Of a DNA stretch of 64,000 nucleotides, positions 17,283-27,400 are shown one piece after another. Origin of the DNA: an uncultured Sphingomonas sp. (lineage in GTDB: Bacteria; Pseudomonadota; Alphaproteobacteria; Sphingomonadales; Sphingomonadaceae). How positions within the stretch are numbered: position 1 is the stretch's first letter; each line of letters opens with the position of its first letter. A program made the translations under genes and the position numbers. Location: contig NZ_CAKTFO010000008.1 in NCBI RefSeq assembly GCF_934560975.1, forward strand, positions 1 through 64,000, in the 5' to 3' direction. The notes beneath the pieces are model-generated. The model was not told where the DNA came from. It searched no databases and saw only the letters and a list, made by a program, of their open reading frames with translations.

Positions 17283-18164
17283 GTGAAAGCGCATGCCGTA
17301 ACCGCCGTTGTGGTGGGGTTGATCCTCTGCACGCCTGCGGGCGCCCAGGTGCAGCTGGTGGCCGACAGTACGGGATCACCGTCCGCAGGCACCGCCACCG
17401 TTTCGCCCAGCAGCGTGAACGAGGCATTCGCCCGCCATGATGCCGGGGACACGTTCGGCATATCGCTGGGGACGGCCTATGCCTCGGGCAAGTTCGGGGC
17501 GGACAGCCGGTCGCACCTTTGGACCACGGCATTGGGCGTGCGATATGTCCGCGGCGGCCTGCGCCTGAACGCGTCCATCCCGTACATGCGCATCCGCAGC
17601 GCCGGCACGATCTACAGCGGGATCGACAGCACGCCCGTGCTGGTGTCCACCACCAGCCCCGGCATCAAGCAGACGCGCGACGGGCTGGCCGACCTGACGC
17701 TGGGCGCATCCTACATCGTTCCGCTGAAGCAGGATGGGCCGGAACTGGAGTTTTCGGGTCGCGTGAAACTGCCGACCGCCTCCAACTCCAGCGGGCTGTC
17801 GACCGGCAAGACCGACTATTCGGGCGGCGTGCAGCTCACCCAGCAGATCGGGCCGGTCGCGCCGTTCGCATCGGTCACCTACCGCATGTTCGGGGATCGG
17901 CGCGATGTGCGGCTGCGCGACGGGCTTGCGGCATCGGCGGGAACGTCGTTCGTGGTGAGCGACAATGTGGTGGCGCTGGCATCCTACCATTATTCGCGCT
18001 CGGCCACCCGTCTGGTCGACGACGCCCATGAACTGTTTGCAGGCGCCTCATACCTCGTCCCCGGTACCGGATTGCGCGTCAACGGCTTTGCGACCGCCGG
18101 GCTGTCGCGGGGTGCTGCGGCCACGTCGGGGGGCCTGAGCCTGTCGGTCGATTTCGGATCGTGA
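17283..18164 (+). CDS. outer-membrane beta-barrel protein, 293 aa
   Basis: GTG at 17283 is chosen because AAAGGA lies six bases upstream and the product then begins with a clean signal peptide (MKAHAVTAVVVGLILCTPAGAQ). The remainder alternates hydrophobic and polar residues in short strands with many Gly/Tyr/Thr, resembling autotransporter-like or MetA-pathway outer-membrane barrels (for example LRLNASIPYMRIR and DLTLGASYIVPLKQDGPELEFSGRVKLP). No specific transport function can be assigned. Its TGA overlaps the ATG of the phosphoesterase gene (TGATG). With the next two genes it forms a tightly coupled trio. Confidence 0.7.
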   Translation: MKAHAVTAVVVGLILCTPAGAQVQLVADSTGSPSAGTATVSPSSVNEAFARHDAGDTFGISLGTAYASGKFGADSRSHLWTTALGVRYVRGGLRLNASIPYMRIRSAGTIYSGIDSTPVLVSTTSPGIKQTRDGLADLTLGASYIVPLKQDGPELEFSGRVKLPTASNSSGLSTGKTDYSGGVQLTQQIGPVAPFASVTYRMFGDRRDVRLRDGLAASAGTSFVVSDNVVALASYHYSRSATRLVDDAHELFAGASYLVPGTGLRVNGFATAGLSRGAAATSGGLSLSVDFGS

Positions 18165-18940
18165 TGTTTCCGGCCCCTGCCTTGCCGCCGGGACAGCGGG
18201 TCTATGCCATAGGCGACGTGCATGGCCGCCTCGACCTCTTGGACGCGCTTGTCGCAAAGATCCGCAGCGACAATGCGGAGCGGCCCGGCGGCGAGGTCAC
18301 TATCATCCTGCTGGGCGACATCATCGATCGCGGACCGAGCAGCGCCGAGATCGTCCAGCAATGCATGGATTTTACCAAGCGTTCCGCCGCCTTCGTGGTC
18401 CTGAAGGGCAATCATGAAGCGATGATGGTGCGGGCCTATCGCGGCGACTTCGGCGCGCTCGGCGCGTGGGTCGACCATGGCGGGGACGCGACGCTGCAAA
18501 GCTGGGGCGTGCCGACCGACATGATCGCCGACGCCTATCCGGCCCTGCTGCTTGCGGAAATGCGCAGGCACGTGCCGCGATCGGCGATCGACTGGATGGA
18601 CCGGCTACCGCTAAGCTACCGGTCTGGCAGCTATTTCTTCGTCCATGCAGGCATCAAGCCGGGCGTCCCGCTCGCCCGGCAGCGCGAACGCGACATGCTG
18701 TGGATCAAGGAGGCGTTCACGGACGACGTCAGCCTCCACCCGATGATGATCGTCCATGGGCATTCGGTCCGCATCGAAGGCCCGGAGTTGCTGCACAATC
18801 GCATCGGGCTGGACACCGGCGCCTATCGTTCCGACATCTTGAGCGCCCTCGGCCTGGAGGGATCACGGCGGTGGATCATCCAGACGGGCGACCAGCTCCG
18901 GATGGCGGACCATGCAAGCGAGAGCGAGAGCGTGTCATGA
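18164..18940 (+). CDS. calcineurin-like metallophosphoesterase (PrpA/ApaH-like serine/threonine phosphatase)
   Basis: This 258-residue cytosolic-type enzyme carries all metal-binding motifs of the PPP phosphatase group: GDVHGRLDLL (about 17-26), GDIIDRGPSS (about 51-60), GNHEAMM (about 85-91), and later HAG and HGHSVR. These bind two metals and hydrolyse phosphoesters, either protein Ser/Thr phosphates or dinucleoside polyphosphates; sequence alone does not separate the two. ATG at 18164 overlaps the previous TGA, and a GTG at 18161 is an alternative. Its own stop overlaps the next ATG (ATGA), so translation of all three genes is probably coupled. Confidence 0.85.
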   Translation: MFPAPALPPGQRVYAIGDVHGRLDLLDALVAKIRSDNAERPGGEVTIILLGDIIDRGPSSAEIVQQCMDFTKRSAAFVVLKGNHEAMMVRAYRGDFGALGAWVDHGGDATLQSWGVPTDMIADAYPALLLAEMRRHVPRSAIDWMDRLPLSYRSGSYFFVHAGIKPGVPLARQRERDMLWIKEAFTDDVSLHPMMIVHGHSVRIEGPELLHNRIGLDTGAYRSDILSALGLEGSRRWIIQTGDQLRMADHASESESVS

Positions 18941-19641
18941 GTGCAGCACGGCAGGATCCCGACCATTCCGAACTGGCATCGCTGCGCACCAACGTACAGG
19001 CGGTGCTGGGCCTCGGCGATCAGCCGGCACGCCCGCCGGTGGCGAGACGGCTGGTGTCCGACGATCGCGGCGTGGTGATGACCGTCGCCGGGGCCGCCGC
19101 GGGCGTGCTGACCCTGGCGGGCATTCTGGCGATCGGGGTTGGTTCGTCGGTGCGTACGGCGCCGTCCGGCTCGCCGTCGCAGAAGGCCGCGCCGTCCCGT
19201 CCGGTGCGGGCGATCGAGGCCTCATCCATCGGGAGCATGGCTGCCGAGCCGAGCCGCGGCCCCATGTTTCGCGAGCCTGCGTCCGGCATGGTCGTGCCGG
19301 CCGGAATGCCTGAGATCGTAGCGGCGGAACCGCGTGCAGCCCTTTCCCCACCCGAAAACGTGACGTCGCCGACGACCACATCGCCTGTTCAGGCGCCAAA
19401 ACCGCGCACCCGGCATTGGGGGAAAGGGCGCGCCGGCAAATCGGTCGATTACGCAGTGCTGGCGGTGGTTACGCCCGTCATCGCTCCCGCCGAAGCGATT
19501 GACCGGCCAACCTTGCCGCACCCCGTTCAAACCGAGCCGGCGGTGCGGCAGGTGATGGCGGAGGCCCAGCCGGAGGCGGTCCGCACCACCAAGCACCGCC
19601 GCGATGCCGTGGACCTGCTGCGGTCACTCCGGCGACAATAA
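18937..19641 (+). CDS. hypothetical single-pass membrane protein, 234 aa
   Basis: Not recognised. The N-terminal 45 residues are polar, then a single membrane helix (VMTVAGAAAGVLTLAGILAIGVG) occupies about residues 47-69. The rest is a Pro/Ala/Val/Arg-rich, low-complexity region that probably extends into the periplasm and ends with a basic helix (RRDAVDLLRSLRRQ). The layout resembles TonB- or spanning-type linkers, but no TonB C-terminal domain is seen. It overlaps the phosphoesterase gene by four bases, which suggests a joint function with the phosphatase and barrel. Confidence 0.65.
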   Translation: MSAARQDPDHSELASLRTNVQAVLGLGDQPARPPVARRLVSDDRGVVMTVAGAAAGVLTLAGILAIGVGSSVRTAPSGSPSQKAAPSRPVRAIEASSIGSMAAEPSRGPMFREPASGMVVPAGMPEIVAAEPRAALSPPENVTSPTTTSPVQAPKPRTRHWGKGRAGKSVDYAVLAVVTPVIAPAEAIDRPTLPHPVQTEPAVRQVMAEAQPEAVRTTKHRRDAVDLLRSLRRQ

Positions 19642-19716
19642 GGCGGTGCAGTTCGTTCGGCTAGGCTCGGCGGAGGCGGAATCTACCGTCCGCAATCATG
19701 TTGCGTGAGCCGCTGG

Positions 19717-19744
19717 GCTCCCGCTTTCGCAGGAGCACGGGAGC
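19717..19744. terminator. hairpin between convergent genes
   Basis: Arms GCTCCCG (19717-19723) and CGGGAGC (19738-19744) lie between the stop codons of a plus-strand and a minus-strand gene. The loop is long (14 bases) and no T-run follows, so this is only a weak bidirectional terminator candidate. Confidence 0.3.
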
Positions 19745-19777
19745 AGGCGCGTTGCCGAGACAACGGCCGGACTAGCC

Positions 19778-21652
19778 TCAATAGGCCAGGGCGCAGCCGT
19801 CCGCCCGCATCTCACTGGCGGCGGCGTAGACGCGGTCGCGGCCGTCCATGCGGTGTTCCACGCACTGGTAGCGGCCGAACCCGCCATCGGGTTCGCCGAT
19901 CGTCCAACCCATGCCGGCGAGCGCCGCCTTGGTACGGTCCGGCACGCCGCTTTCCAGCCGCAGCAGGCCGTTGGCGGGGAGGCCAGGTGAGTCCTCCCCC
20001 ATCGACTGGGACGACCCTTCATGGTGCCAGCGCGGGCTATCGCCGGCGGACTGGATTTCCAGACCGTAATCGACGCGATTGACGATGATCTGCGCCTGCC
20101 CCTGCGGCTGCATGTCGCCGCCCATCACGCCGAAGCTCATCCATGGCGCATCGCCGCGCGTGGCGAAGCCGGGGATGATCGTCTGGAACGGGCGCTTGCC
20201 CGGCGCATAGACGTTGGGATGACCGTCCTTGAGGCTGAACAATTGCCCGCGATCCTGGAACATGAAGCCCAGCCCGTCCGCGACCAGCCCCGATCCCATG
20301 CCCCGGAAGTTGGACTGGATCATGGACACCATCATCCCGTCCTTGTCCGCACAGGTGAAGTAGGTCGTGTCGCCCCGGCTGGGGGCCTGGCCCGGATAGA
20401 CGGGGGACAGGATGCGGTCGCGCCGGATAAGCTTGGCGCGCTGTGCAGCATAGTCCTTGGAGATCAGCCACTCCACCGGCACCTTGGAAAAGTGCGGGTC
20501 GGCGTAGAAGCGTGCGCGATCCTCGTAGGCGAGGCGCTTGGCCTCCGCCTGCAGGTGGATCGAGGCGGGCGACTGGAACCCCTCCTTCCCCAGGTCAAAA
20601 TGCTCCAGGATGTTCAACATCTGCAGCGTGGCGATGCCCTGTGTGTTGGCGCCCAGTGCGTAGACGCCGGTCCCGCGATAGTCGGTGCGATAAGGGGTTA
20701 CCCACTCGCTGCGATGCGCGGCAAGGTCTTCCGCGCGGAGCCAGCCGCCGATGCGCCGGAAATAGGCGTCGATGGTGCGGGCAATGTCGCCCTTGTAGAA
20801 GGCGTCACGGCCGCCCTGCGCGATCATGCGATAGGTGCGGGCAAGGTCCGGGTTGCGGAACACGCCGCCCATTGTCGGGCCGCCATGACCCAGGCCGTAG
20901 GTGCGCACGGCGTTGGCCGTTTCCTCCACGCCCGATCCCGCCTTGGTGAAGTTCGCCAGGCTGCGGCGGATGTAATATGCGATGATGTCCGGCACCGGCG
21001 CGCCGCCTTCGGCCAGGTTGATGGCAGGCTCGAACAATTCGGCCCATTTGAGCTTGCCGTAACGCTGGTGCAGCGCCCACCAGCAGTCCACCGCGCCCGG
21101 AACGGAGACGGTGACGGCCCCCAGCGGCGGCAGCGCGCCGTTGCGCGCGCGGGATCGCGCCATGTCCAGGCTGAGCCCGCGCGGCGATCCGCCCGAACCC
21201 GCAATCCCCGCCACCTGGCGCTTGGCCGGATCCCACAGCATCGCGTAGCAATCGCCGCCGATCCCGCTGGAGGTCGGCTCCAGGAAGCCCAAGCAGGCAT
21301 TGATGGCGATAGCGGCGTCGACCGCCGATCCGCCGCGCTTCAGGATCTCTATCCCGGCCTGTGTAGCGAGCGGGTGGGCGGTTCCGGCCGCGCCGTTGAG
21401 GCCGTAGGCGGCGGTGCGGGAGGCGAAGCTGGCGCCCACCGGCCTGTCCCCCGCGCTGACGTCCGGACGCAGGAACCGGTCCTGCCCCGCTTCCCAGCGC
21501 GGCGGCAGGGGTGCGGCCGGCCCGGTCTTCATCGGCGCGCCGCCCTGCCCTTCGCCTTCGACCCCCGGGCTGCTGGACTTGCCGCTCTGGGCAAGCAGCG
21601 GCGTGGCGGCTGCCGCGGCGGGAAGGGCGGCAAGGAACGTACGGCGGCGCAT
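19778..21652 (-). CDS. gamma-glutamyltransferase family protein
   Basis: A 624-residue Ntn-hydrolase. The enzyme cleaves itself before a Thr and then transfers or hydrolyses gamma-glutamyl groups, for example from glutathione, in the periplasm. The N-terminus MRRRTFLAALPAAAAATPLLAQ looks like a Tat-type signal (RRRTF). Family marks are AGTAHPLATQAGIEILKRGG, the EPTSSGIGGDCYAMLWD segment, and GDTTYFTCADKDGMMVSMIQ, which holds the nucleophile Thr of the small subunit. GVMGGDMQPQGQAQI near the end matches the conserved Gly-rich loop. AGGAGA lies seven bases before ATG 21652. It is divergent from the GH39 gene. Confidence 0.88.
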   Translation of the reverse strand: MRRRTFLAALPAAAAATPLLAQSGKSSSPGVEGEGQGGAPMKTGPAAPLPPRWEAGQDRFLRPDVSAGDRPVGASFASRTAAYGLNGAAGTAHPLATQAGIEILKRGGSAVDAAIAINACLGFLEPTSSGIGGDCYAMLWDPAKRQVAGIAGSGGSPRGLSLDMARSRARNGALPPLGAVTVSVPGAVDCWWALHQRYGKLKWAELFEPAINLAEGGAPVPDIIAYYIRRSLANFTKAGSGVEETANAVRTYGLGHGGPTMGGVFRNPDLARTYRMIAQGGRDAFYKGDIARTIDAYFRRIGGWLRAEDLAAHRSEWVTPYRTDYRGTGVYALGANTQGIATLQMLNILEHFDLGKEGFQSPASIHLQAEAKRLAYEDRARFYADPHFSKVPVEWLISKDYAAQRAKLIRRDRILSPVYPGQAPSRGDTTYFTCADKDGMMVSMIQSNFRGMGSGLVADGLGFMFQDRGQLFSLKDGHPNVYAPGKRPFQTIIPGFATRGDAPWMSFGVMGGDMQPQGQAQIIVNRVDYGLEIQSAGDSPRWHHEGSSQSMGEDSPGLPANGLLRLESGVPDRTKAALAGMGWTIGEPDGGFGRYQCVEHRMDGRDRVYAAASEMRADGCALAY

Positions 21653-21801
21653 GGGCCTCTCCTGCGGGTCGATGATGCCGTCTTCTCGCCGCGCGGCGGA
21701 CACTTGTCCATCGCCATGCGCCGCCCGTCGCGATGCCGCCTGCATTGCCCTTGGCAACGCTGCCGGGTTAAGGCGAAGGCAACGAAGCGGAGGAGAACAG
21801 G

Positions 21802-23376
21802 ATGTCTTTGTGGAACGCGCTGGCCCTTTCCCTGGCCGCCGGTGCGATGGTGGCGGGCACGACCGCCCCGGCCGTGGCGCAGTCGCCCGCCGCGCGCAGC
21901 ATCACGGTAGACGCACGCGCCGAAGCCCACCCGCGCGATCGCATGGCGCAGATGTCGATCGGCTCCGACTTTCCCGGCACGCTGATCCGCGACGACAGCC
22001 TGGCGCAGCTTCGGACCACGCAAAAAGAGCTACGGTTCCGCTACATCCGCTTCCACAACATCTTTGCCGATCAGTTGGGCACCTATCGGGAGGTCGCGGG
22101 CAAGCCGGTCTATGACTGGAGCAGGATCGATTACCTGTACGACCAGCTGCTCGGCATGGGGCTGAAGCCGTTTGTGGAACTGGGCTTCACGCCGGACGCG
22201 ATGAAGCAATCCAACCAGACATTGTTCTACTGGAAGGGCAACACCTCCCACCCGCAGCCGGAAAAGTGGACGGCCCTGGTCGATGCCTTCGTCCGCCACC
22301 TGATCGCGCGTTATGGCGCGCAGGAGGTTCGCAGCTGGTATTTCGAGTTCTGGAACGAGCCCAATCTGGACGGTTTCTGGGAAAAGGCCGACAAGCCCGC
22401 TTACCTCGATTATTACGGGCGCACCGCCCGCGCGATCAAGGCGATCGACCCGCAGTTGCGCATCGGCGGGCCGTCCACCGCCGGCGCCGCCTGGGTGCCG
22501 GACCTGCTGTCCTACGCAGCCAAGAGCCGGCTACCGGTCGATTTCGTGACCACGCACACCTATGGCGTGGAAGGCGGATTCCTGGATGAAAAGGGCGAAG
22601 GCGACAACAAGCTGTCGCGCAATCCCGATGCGGTCGTGCAAGACGTGCGCAAGGTGCGCGGGGAGATCGAGGCCGCGGGCCGGACCGGCCTGCCGTTGTT
22701 CTTCACCGAATGGAGCACCAGCTACAATCCGCGCGATCCGATCCACGACGATTACTTCGGCGCGGCCTATATCCTGTCCAAGCTTCGCCGCACTGAGGGG
22801 TTGGCGCAGGGCATGAGCTATTGGACCTATAGTGACCTGTTCGAGGAGCCCGGCCCCCAGTCCAAACCATTTGAGGGCGGCTTCGGCCTGATGACTCCGC
22901 AGGGCGTGCGCAAGGCGACATGGTTCGCGTACAAATACCTCGCCGATCTCGGTGATCGCGAGGTGCCGACCCATGACGACCAGAGCATCGCCGCACTGAA
23001 GGGCGACACCGTCCAGCTGCTGGCATGGCGGGACGTGCTGCCCGACCAGCCGGTCAGCAACCGGCCCTTCTTCACCAAGGTGCGCGCGCCCGCTACCGCT
23101 GCCCCGCTCGACGTGACCCTTCGCCGGCTGAAGCCCGGATCCTACCAGTTGCGGGTGCGCCGTACCGGCTTCCGCCAGAACGACGCCTACACCGCCTATC
23201 TGGAGATGGGCCGTCCAGCCACCTTGACCGATACCCAGCTGCAACGGCTCCAATCCTTGACCGCCGACACGCCGGTGGTCAGCACAGTCCGCGTGCGGGC
23301 GGACGGCACGGCTCGGATGAACCTGCCGATGCGCGACCATGATGTGGTGATGGTTGAACTCAACCCCCGCCGGTGA
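21802..23376 (+). CDS. GH39 family glycoside hydrolase (beta-xylosidase type)
   Basis: A secreted 524-residue enzyme with signal peptide MSLWNALALSLAAGAMVAGTTAPAVA. The TIM-barrel motifs of clan GH-A are clear: FEFWNEPNLDGFW contains the acid/base Glu186, and LFFTEWSTSY contains the nucleophile Glu303. Family 39 enzymes release xylose from xylo-oligosaccharides or act on related glycosides. A C-terminal beta-sandwich follows from about residue 420. AGGAGAAC lies just upstream of the ATG. Together with the GH8 enzyme at 59-60.7 kb it suggests xylan use, although the two genes are far apart. Activity on a different sugar is possible. Confidence 0.88.
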   Translation: MSLWNALALSLAAGAMVAGTTAPAVAQSPAARSITVDARAEAHPRDRMAQMSIGSDFPGTLIRDDSLAQLRTTQKELRFRYIRFHNIFADQLGTYREVAGKPVYDWSRIDYLYDQLLGMGLKPFVELGFTPDAMKQSNQTLFYWKGNTSHPQPEKWTALVDAFVRHLIARYGAQEVRSWYFEFWNEPNLDGFWEKADKPAYLDYYGRTARAIKAIDPQLRIGGPSTAGAAWVPDLLSYAAKSRLPVDFVTTHTYGVEGGFLDEKGEGDNKLSRNPDAVVQDVRKVRGEIEAAGRTGLPLFFTEWSTSYNPRDPIHDDYFGAAYILSKLRRTEGLAQGMSYWTYSDLFEEPGPQSKPFEGGFGLMTPQGVRKATWFAYKYLADLGDREVPTHDDQSIAALKGDTVQLLAWRDVLPDQPVSNRPFFTKVRAPATAAPLDVTLRRLKPGSYQLRVRRTGFRQNDAYTAYLEMGRPATLTDTQLQRLQSLTADTPVVSTVRVRADGTARMNLPMRDHDVVMVELNPRR

Positions 23377-23468
23377 GGGCTTCAAGACACCCGGCGGCAA
23401 GCGGAGCGGCGCGTTCCGCTCCCTCGCCGGCCATGGTCAGCGGCGCGACGCGCGGCTAAAGGGGCGGC

Positions 23469-23648
23469 ATGGCCGAACGCTTTGAACGACACCGCCAGCC
23501 GTGGCGGCCCGACGAGATCCAGAAGCTGCACACGCTTGCCAAAAAGGGCATGGCGCTGAAGGCGATCGCCAAGGCGCTGACCCGGAGCGAGGAGTCGGTG
23601 AAGGAGCGCGCCAAGCTCGACGGCATCTCCATCGCCAAACTGCACTGA
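23469..23648 (+). CDS. small helix-turn-helix (SANT/Myb-like) protein, 59 aa
   Basis: The sequence WRPDEIQKLHTLAKKGMALK (residues 12-31) followed by AIAKALTRSEESVKERAKLD (32-51) forms the three-helix pattern of short SANT/Myb-like proteins found widely in alphaproteobacteria, where a W-x-x-x-E...L motif precedes a recognition helix (RSEESVKERA). It probably binds DNA; the target is unknown. ATG 23469 has GGGGCGG just upstream. It lies between the GH39 gene and the convergent esterase gene and is expected to have its own transcript. Confidence 0.65.
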   Translation: MAERFERHRQPWRPDEIQKLHTLAKKGMALKAIAKALTRSEESVKERAKLDGISIAKLH

Positions 23649-23696
23649 CGGCGCGGGCGAGGCACGGCCGGTCTGGCCGGATTGCTCGCCCTTGGT

Positions 23697-24302
23697 CTAG
23701 CCCGCTGCGGCTGGGACCGCCGCCATTCGCCCCTTGTATCCTGCGGCCAGAGCCTGCCCCACCACGGGCGCCATCGCATCGGCGACCAGGCCGATGGCGC
23801 GCGCATTGGGGTGCACCCGGTCGGCCAGCACCATGGTGGGGTGACCGAGGATTCCCGCCGGGAAGAAGCGGCAGGTTCTGGCCCCGTGGCGTGCCGCCAG
23901 GGTTTCATGGATGCCCAGATAGGCGCGCGCGTGATCGCGCAGCATCGGCGGCGGGTCCACGATCGTCAGCAGCACGGGCACGCCGCAGCGGCCTATCTCG
24001 ACCAGAATCGCGTCAAGGTTGGCGCGCGTGGCAGCCGACGGCAGCTGGCGCAGGACGTCGTTCGGCCCGACCTGCACGATCGCAAGATCGGGGCGAGCGC
24101 CGAGCGCGGACAGAGCCGGCGGCAGGCGGCGCAGCACATCGGCCGTGGTGTCGCCGGACCTGCCCGCATTGACCACGCGCGCGGAGGGATGACCGGCACG
24201 CAGCCGCCGCTCCAGTTGCGCCGGCAGGCTTTCGGTGGGCGCAAGCCCATGGCCGGCGACGAGGCTGTCACCGATGGCGAGGATGAGGGGCTGGGAAGAC
24301 AT
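23697..24302 (-). CDS. arylesterase-type GDSL/SGNH hydrolase
   Basis: A 201-residue serine esterase of the TesA/arylesterase group. Block I is LAIGDSLVAGHGL (Ser about residue 13), block II contains NAGRSGDTT (Gly), block III VGPNDVL (Asn), and block V DRVHPNARAIG holds the catalytic Asp/His pair. These four conserved residues define the SGNH fold, which hydrolyses carboxyl esters or thioesters. ATG 24302 gives the usual length; it lacks a signal peptide and a strong ribosome-binding site, so a cytosolic form is likely. It converges with the small HTH gene. Confidence 0.87.
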   Translation of the reverse strand: MSSQPLILAIGDSLVAGHGLAPTESLPAQLERRLRAGHPSARVVNAGRSGDTTADVLRRLPPALSALGARPDLAIVQVGPNDVLRQLPSAATRANLDAILVEIGRCGVPVLLTIVDPPPMLRDHARAYLGIHETLAARHGARTCRFFPAGILGHPTMVLADRVHPNARAIGLVADAMAPVVGQALAAGYKGRMAAVPAAAG

Positions 24303-24430
24303 TGCTGTATCCCAGATAGGATGCCGCCCACATCCTGAAAGACCTGCGATAACCGTATGCTGGACCGTCATCGCGGAGCGCCGGGCTGCGCTCCAACCCC
24401 CAACGCAGGGCCGCACCGCCCACAAAGGAA

Positions 24431-24456
24431 AAGGGCGGCCCTCGCGAGCCGCCCTT
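24431..24456 (-). terminator. rho-independent terminator of TonB receptor gene
   Basis: Arms AAGGGCGGC (24431-24439) and GCCGCCCTT (24448-24456) form a nine-base stem with an eight-base loop. On the minus strand the stem is followed by TTTTCCTTTG, a usable T-run. It lies about 25 bases after the stop of the receptor gene that ends at 24479. Confidence 0.8.
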
Positions 24457-24478
24457 CCCCATCCGGATTGATCCGATC

Positions 24479-27400
24479 CTAGAAGTGAACCTGCGCACCC
24501 GCATAGAAGCGGCGGCCGAACGGATCGTAGACGTCGGCAGCCGTGGTGGTGCCGGTGATGGTCGGACCACCGGTGAAGATGCTATCCTCCAGGACCGGCG
24601 GCTTGCGATCGAACAGGTTGTTCACGCCCAGGAAGAGCTCGAACTGCTTGTTCTCACCCGCATACGCCTTCAGCTGCACGTCGTGATACATGCGGGACTT
24701 GATGCGGTTGTGCCCTGCCGCAATCTCCGCCTGCTGCTGGTTCAACCCACGGGCGAGCAAGAATTCGATCGTACCAGGCGTGTCGAACTCCGATTCCGGC
24801 TGGAACACCATATGGCTGAGATAGGTCGTGTTCCAGTTCAACGCGAAATTGCCGAACGAATAGCCGACATTCGCATTGACCTTGTTCTTGAACACCTCGC
24901 CATAGAGCAGATTGCCGAGACCGCTATTCACCGGAGCGGACGGATCGGACCTCTGCTCAAACTTGGTGGTACGCGTGTACAGAATGTGCAGGCTGAACTC
25001 ATCGTCGGCGAGCAGGCCCAGGCGGTGGTTGTAGGCGAGGTCGAAGTCGATGCCGGCCGTCTTGAACGTCGCGATGTTGATGTTCTGCGCATTGACCGTG
25101 CGGATCAGGCCGGAATTGGCACTGCGCACGACGTTACCGCAGAATTGCGGCAGGCCGGTCAGGAGGCACTGCTCGATCGAGGTGTTGCGCTGGATGATCC
25201 CGATCGCATTATCGATCTTGATGTTGAAATAGTCGGCAGAAAAGCTGAAGCCGCGCAGGAAGGTCGGCGTGAACACGGCGCCCGCCGTGTAGGTCTTGCC
25301 CTTCTCCTCCTGCAGACCGCGGTTGCCGCCGTCGAAACCGTTGATCTGTTGCAGATCGGCCAGCGAATATTGGAACGTACCGTTGGCGCGGATCACATTG
25401 GCGATCGCCGGGACCGCGCGGCACGCCGCCGCAAAGCTGCCGCCGCCCGTGGTGGCGGTGATGCCGTCGCACGGATCGCTGACCGACGGGAAGGTTTCCG
25501 ACGCGGCCGAGAACAGCTCGTTGATGTTGGGTGCGCGGTTGGCAACCGAGTAATTGCCCCGGAAGCGCAAGTCGCGGATCGGCGCATATTCGGCACCGGC
25601 GGTCCAGCTGAACACGTTGCCGATGGTGCTGTAGTCGGAATAACGCGCCTTGCCGTTGACGGTCAGCGCATAAGCGAAGGGCAAGTCCTGCAGCAGCGGC
25701 ACGTCGACCTCGCCGAACACCTCCTTCACGTTGAACTTGCCGATCGTGTCGGGCGTCTGGTTGCCCGAATTCAGTCCGGCATTGGTCAACTCGTCCCAAT
25801 TGTCGACGCTCTTCTCACGGCGATATTCCGCGCCGACCGCCGCCTTCACGTCACCATAGGGCAAGGCGAACAGCGTGCCGGACAGGCTGGCGTTCAGGAC
25901 CAGTTCCGTATTCTTGATGTCGTCGCTGCGCGGGATGCTGGCCCGGACGAAGGACGATGCCTCCGCGCTTGCCGTATTGTAGCCGAACAGGTTGATCGGG
26001 GCGCAACCGGCCGCCCGCGCGGCGGGATCACGGCAGACGATCTGGCCGCCGACCAACGTCGCGTCCAGCGCCTGCACATACTTCCTGACGTCGATGTCCT
26101 GGGTTTCGGTGTGGTCCTTCACCTGGCCGTAGACACCGGACACTTCCCAGTTCCACCGGTTGCCGATGTCACCACGGAAGCCGCCGGCAACGCGGAAGGT
26201 GTCGCGGTCATTGGTGTTGCTGCGCGAAAAGACCTCGTTCTGGCGACGGGCGAACTGGATCGAGCCAACGTTATTGTTCGGGTCCGCATCGCTGTTGCGA
26301 GCCGCGATGATCGCCTGGACCGACGTCGGAATGAAGGGATTGTCGATCCCGTAGCCGCTTCCGATCTCGGACGCACCGATCGAGTCCAGCGCGGACGGCT
26401 CGATCTGCGAACTCGACTTGGTCTTGCCGTATGTGCCTTCAAGGAAGGCGGTGATGCTGTCGGTCAGCTCATACTTGGCGGACGCGGCGGCGAGGTAACG
26501 CTCCACCGGCACCGAGATGCGGCGCACGCCATTGCGGTTGAAGCCGTAGCCGGTCGGAAAGCCGGACACGACGCTGTTGTCGGAATTGAAGGTGAAGGTG
26601 TTCTGCGCGGCAGCCCCGGTGGTGCCGGTCAGGTAGCTGCCCCCGACGCCGGGAATGCCGGGCGAGAACAGGAACCTGCCCTGCGCCGGGTAGGACGAAT
26701 AGGCGCTCGGCCCGCAGATGTAGGAGCAATCCTCACGCGAGATCGCACGGTTGCGGGACAGCAGGCCGCCATCCTTGGCGTAGGTGACGTTGGCGATGAT
26801 CGACCCGCGATCGTCCGCGCCGAACTTCAGCCCGCCGGAAATGCTCGCCTGCGTCGTCGGCAGGTCACCGCGCGAGGTGATGCCGCGCTGGACGCGCGCG
26901 GTGATGCCCTCCATGTGGTCCTTCAGGATGAAGTTGACCACGCCCGAGATCGCGTCCGACCCGTACACGGCGGATGCGCCGCCGGTGATAACCTCGACCC
27001 GGTCGATGAAGTCGGTCGGAATGTTGTTGATGTCGACGATCGAGGTGCCGGCGACGCCGCCGATGAAGCGGCGGCCATTGACCAGGACGAGGGTGCGCGC
27101 GCTGCCGAGATTGCGCAGGTTGATCGACGCGATGCCGTTACCGGTCGTCGAGAAGTTGGAATTGGTGCGGCTGTAGCCGGGTATGCCCGCCTGCGGCAGC
27201 TTCTGCGTCAGGTCCTGGACGTTGGTGATGCCCTGGCTCTGGATCACATCGCCGCTGACGATGGCGAGCGGCGTGGCGGACTGGTTTTCCGGGCGCGCGA
27301 TGCGCGAACCCGTGACGACGATCTCCTGCCCCGCGCCAGTGTCGGCACCGGCCGTGTCGGTGGTAGTCGGCGGCGTGGTGGTTGCCTGCTGCGCGTGCGC

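Noticed and set aside
20021..21910. A plus-strand open frame of 629 codons over the gamma-glutamyltransferase gene
   Set aside because: Shadow of the enzyme gene; the catalytic motifs are on the minus strand.
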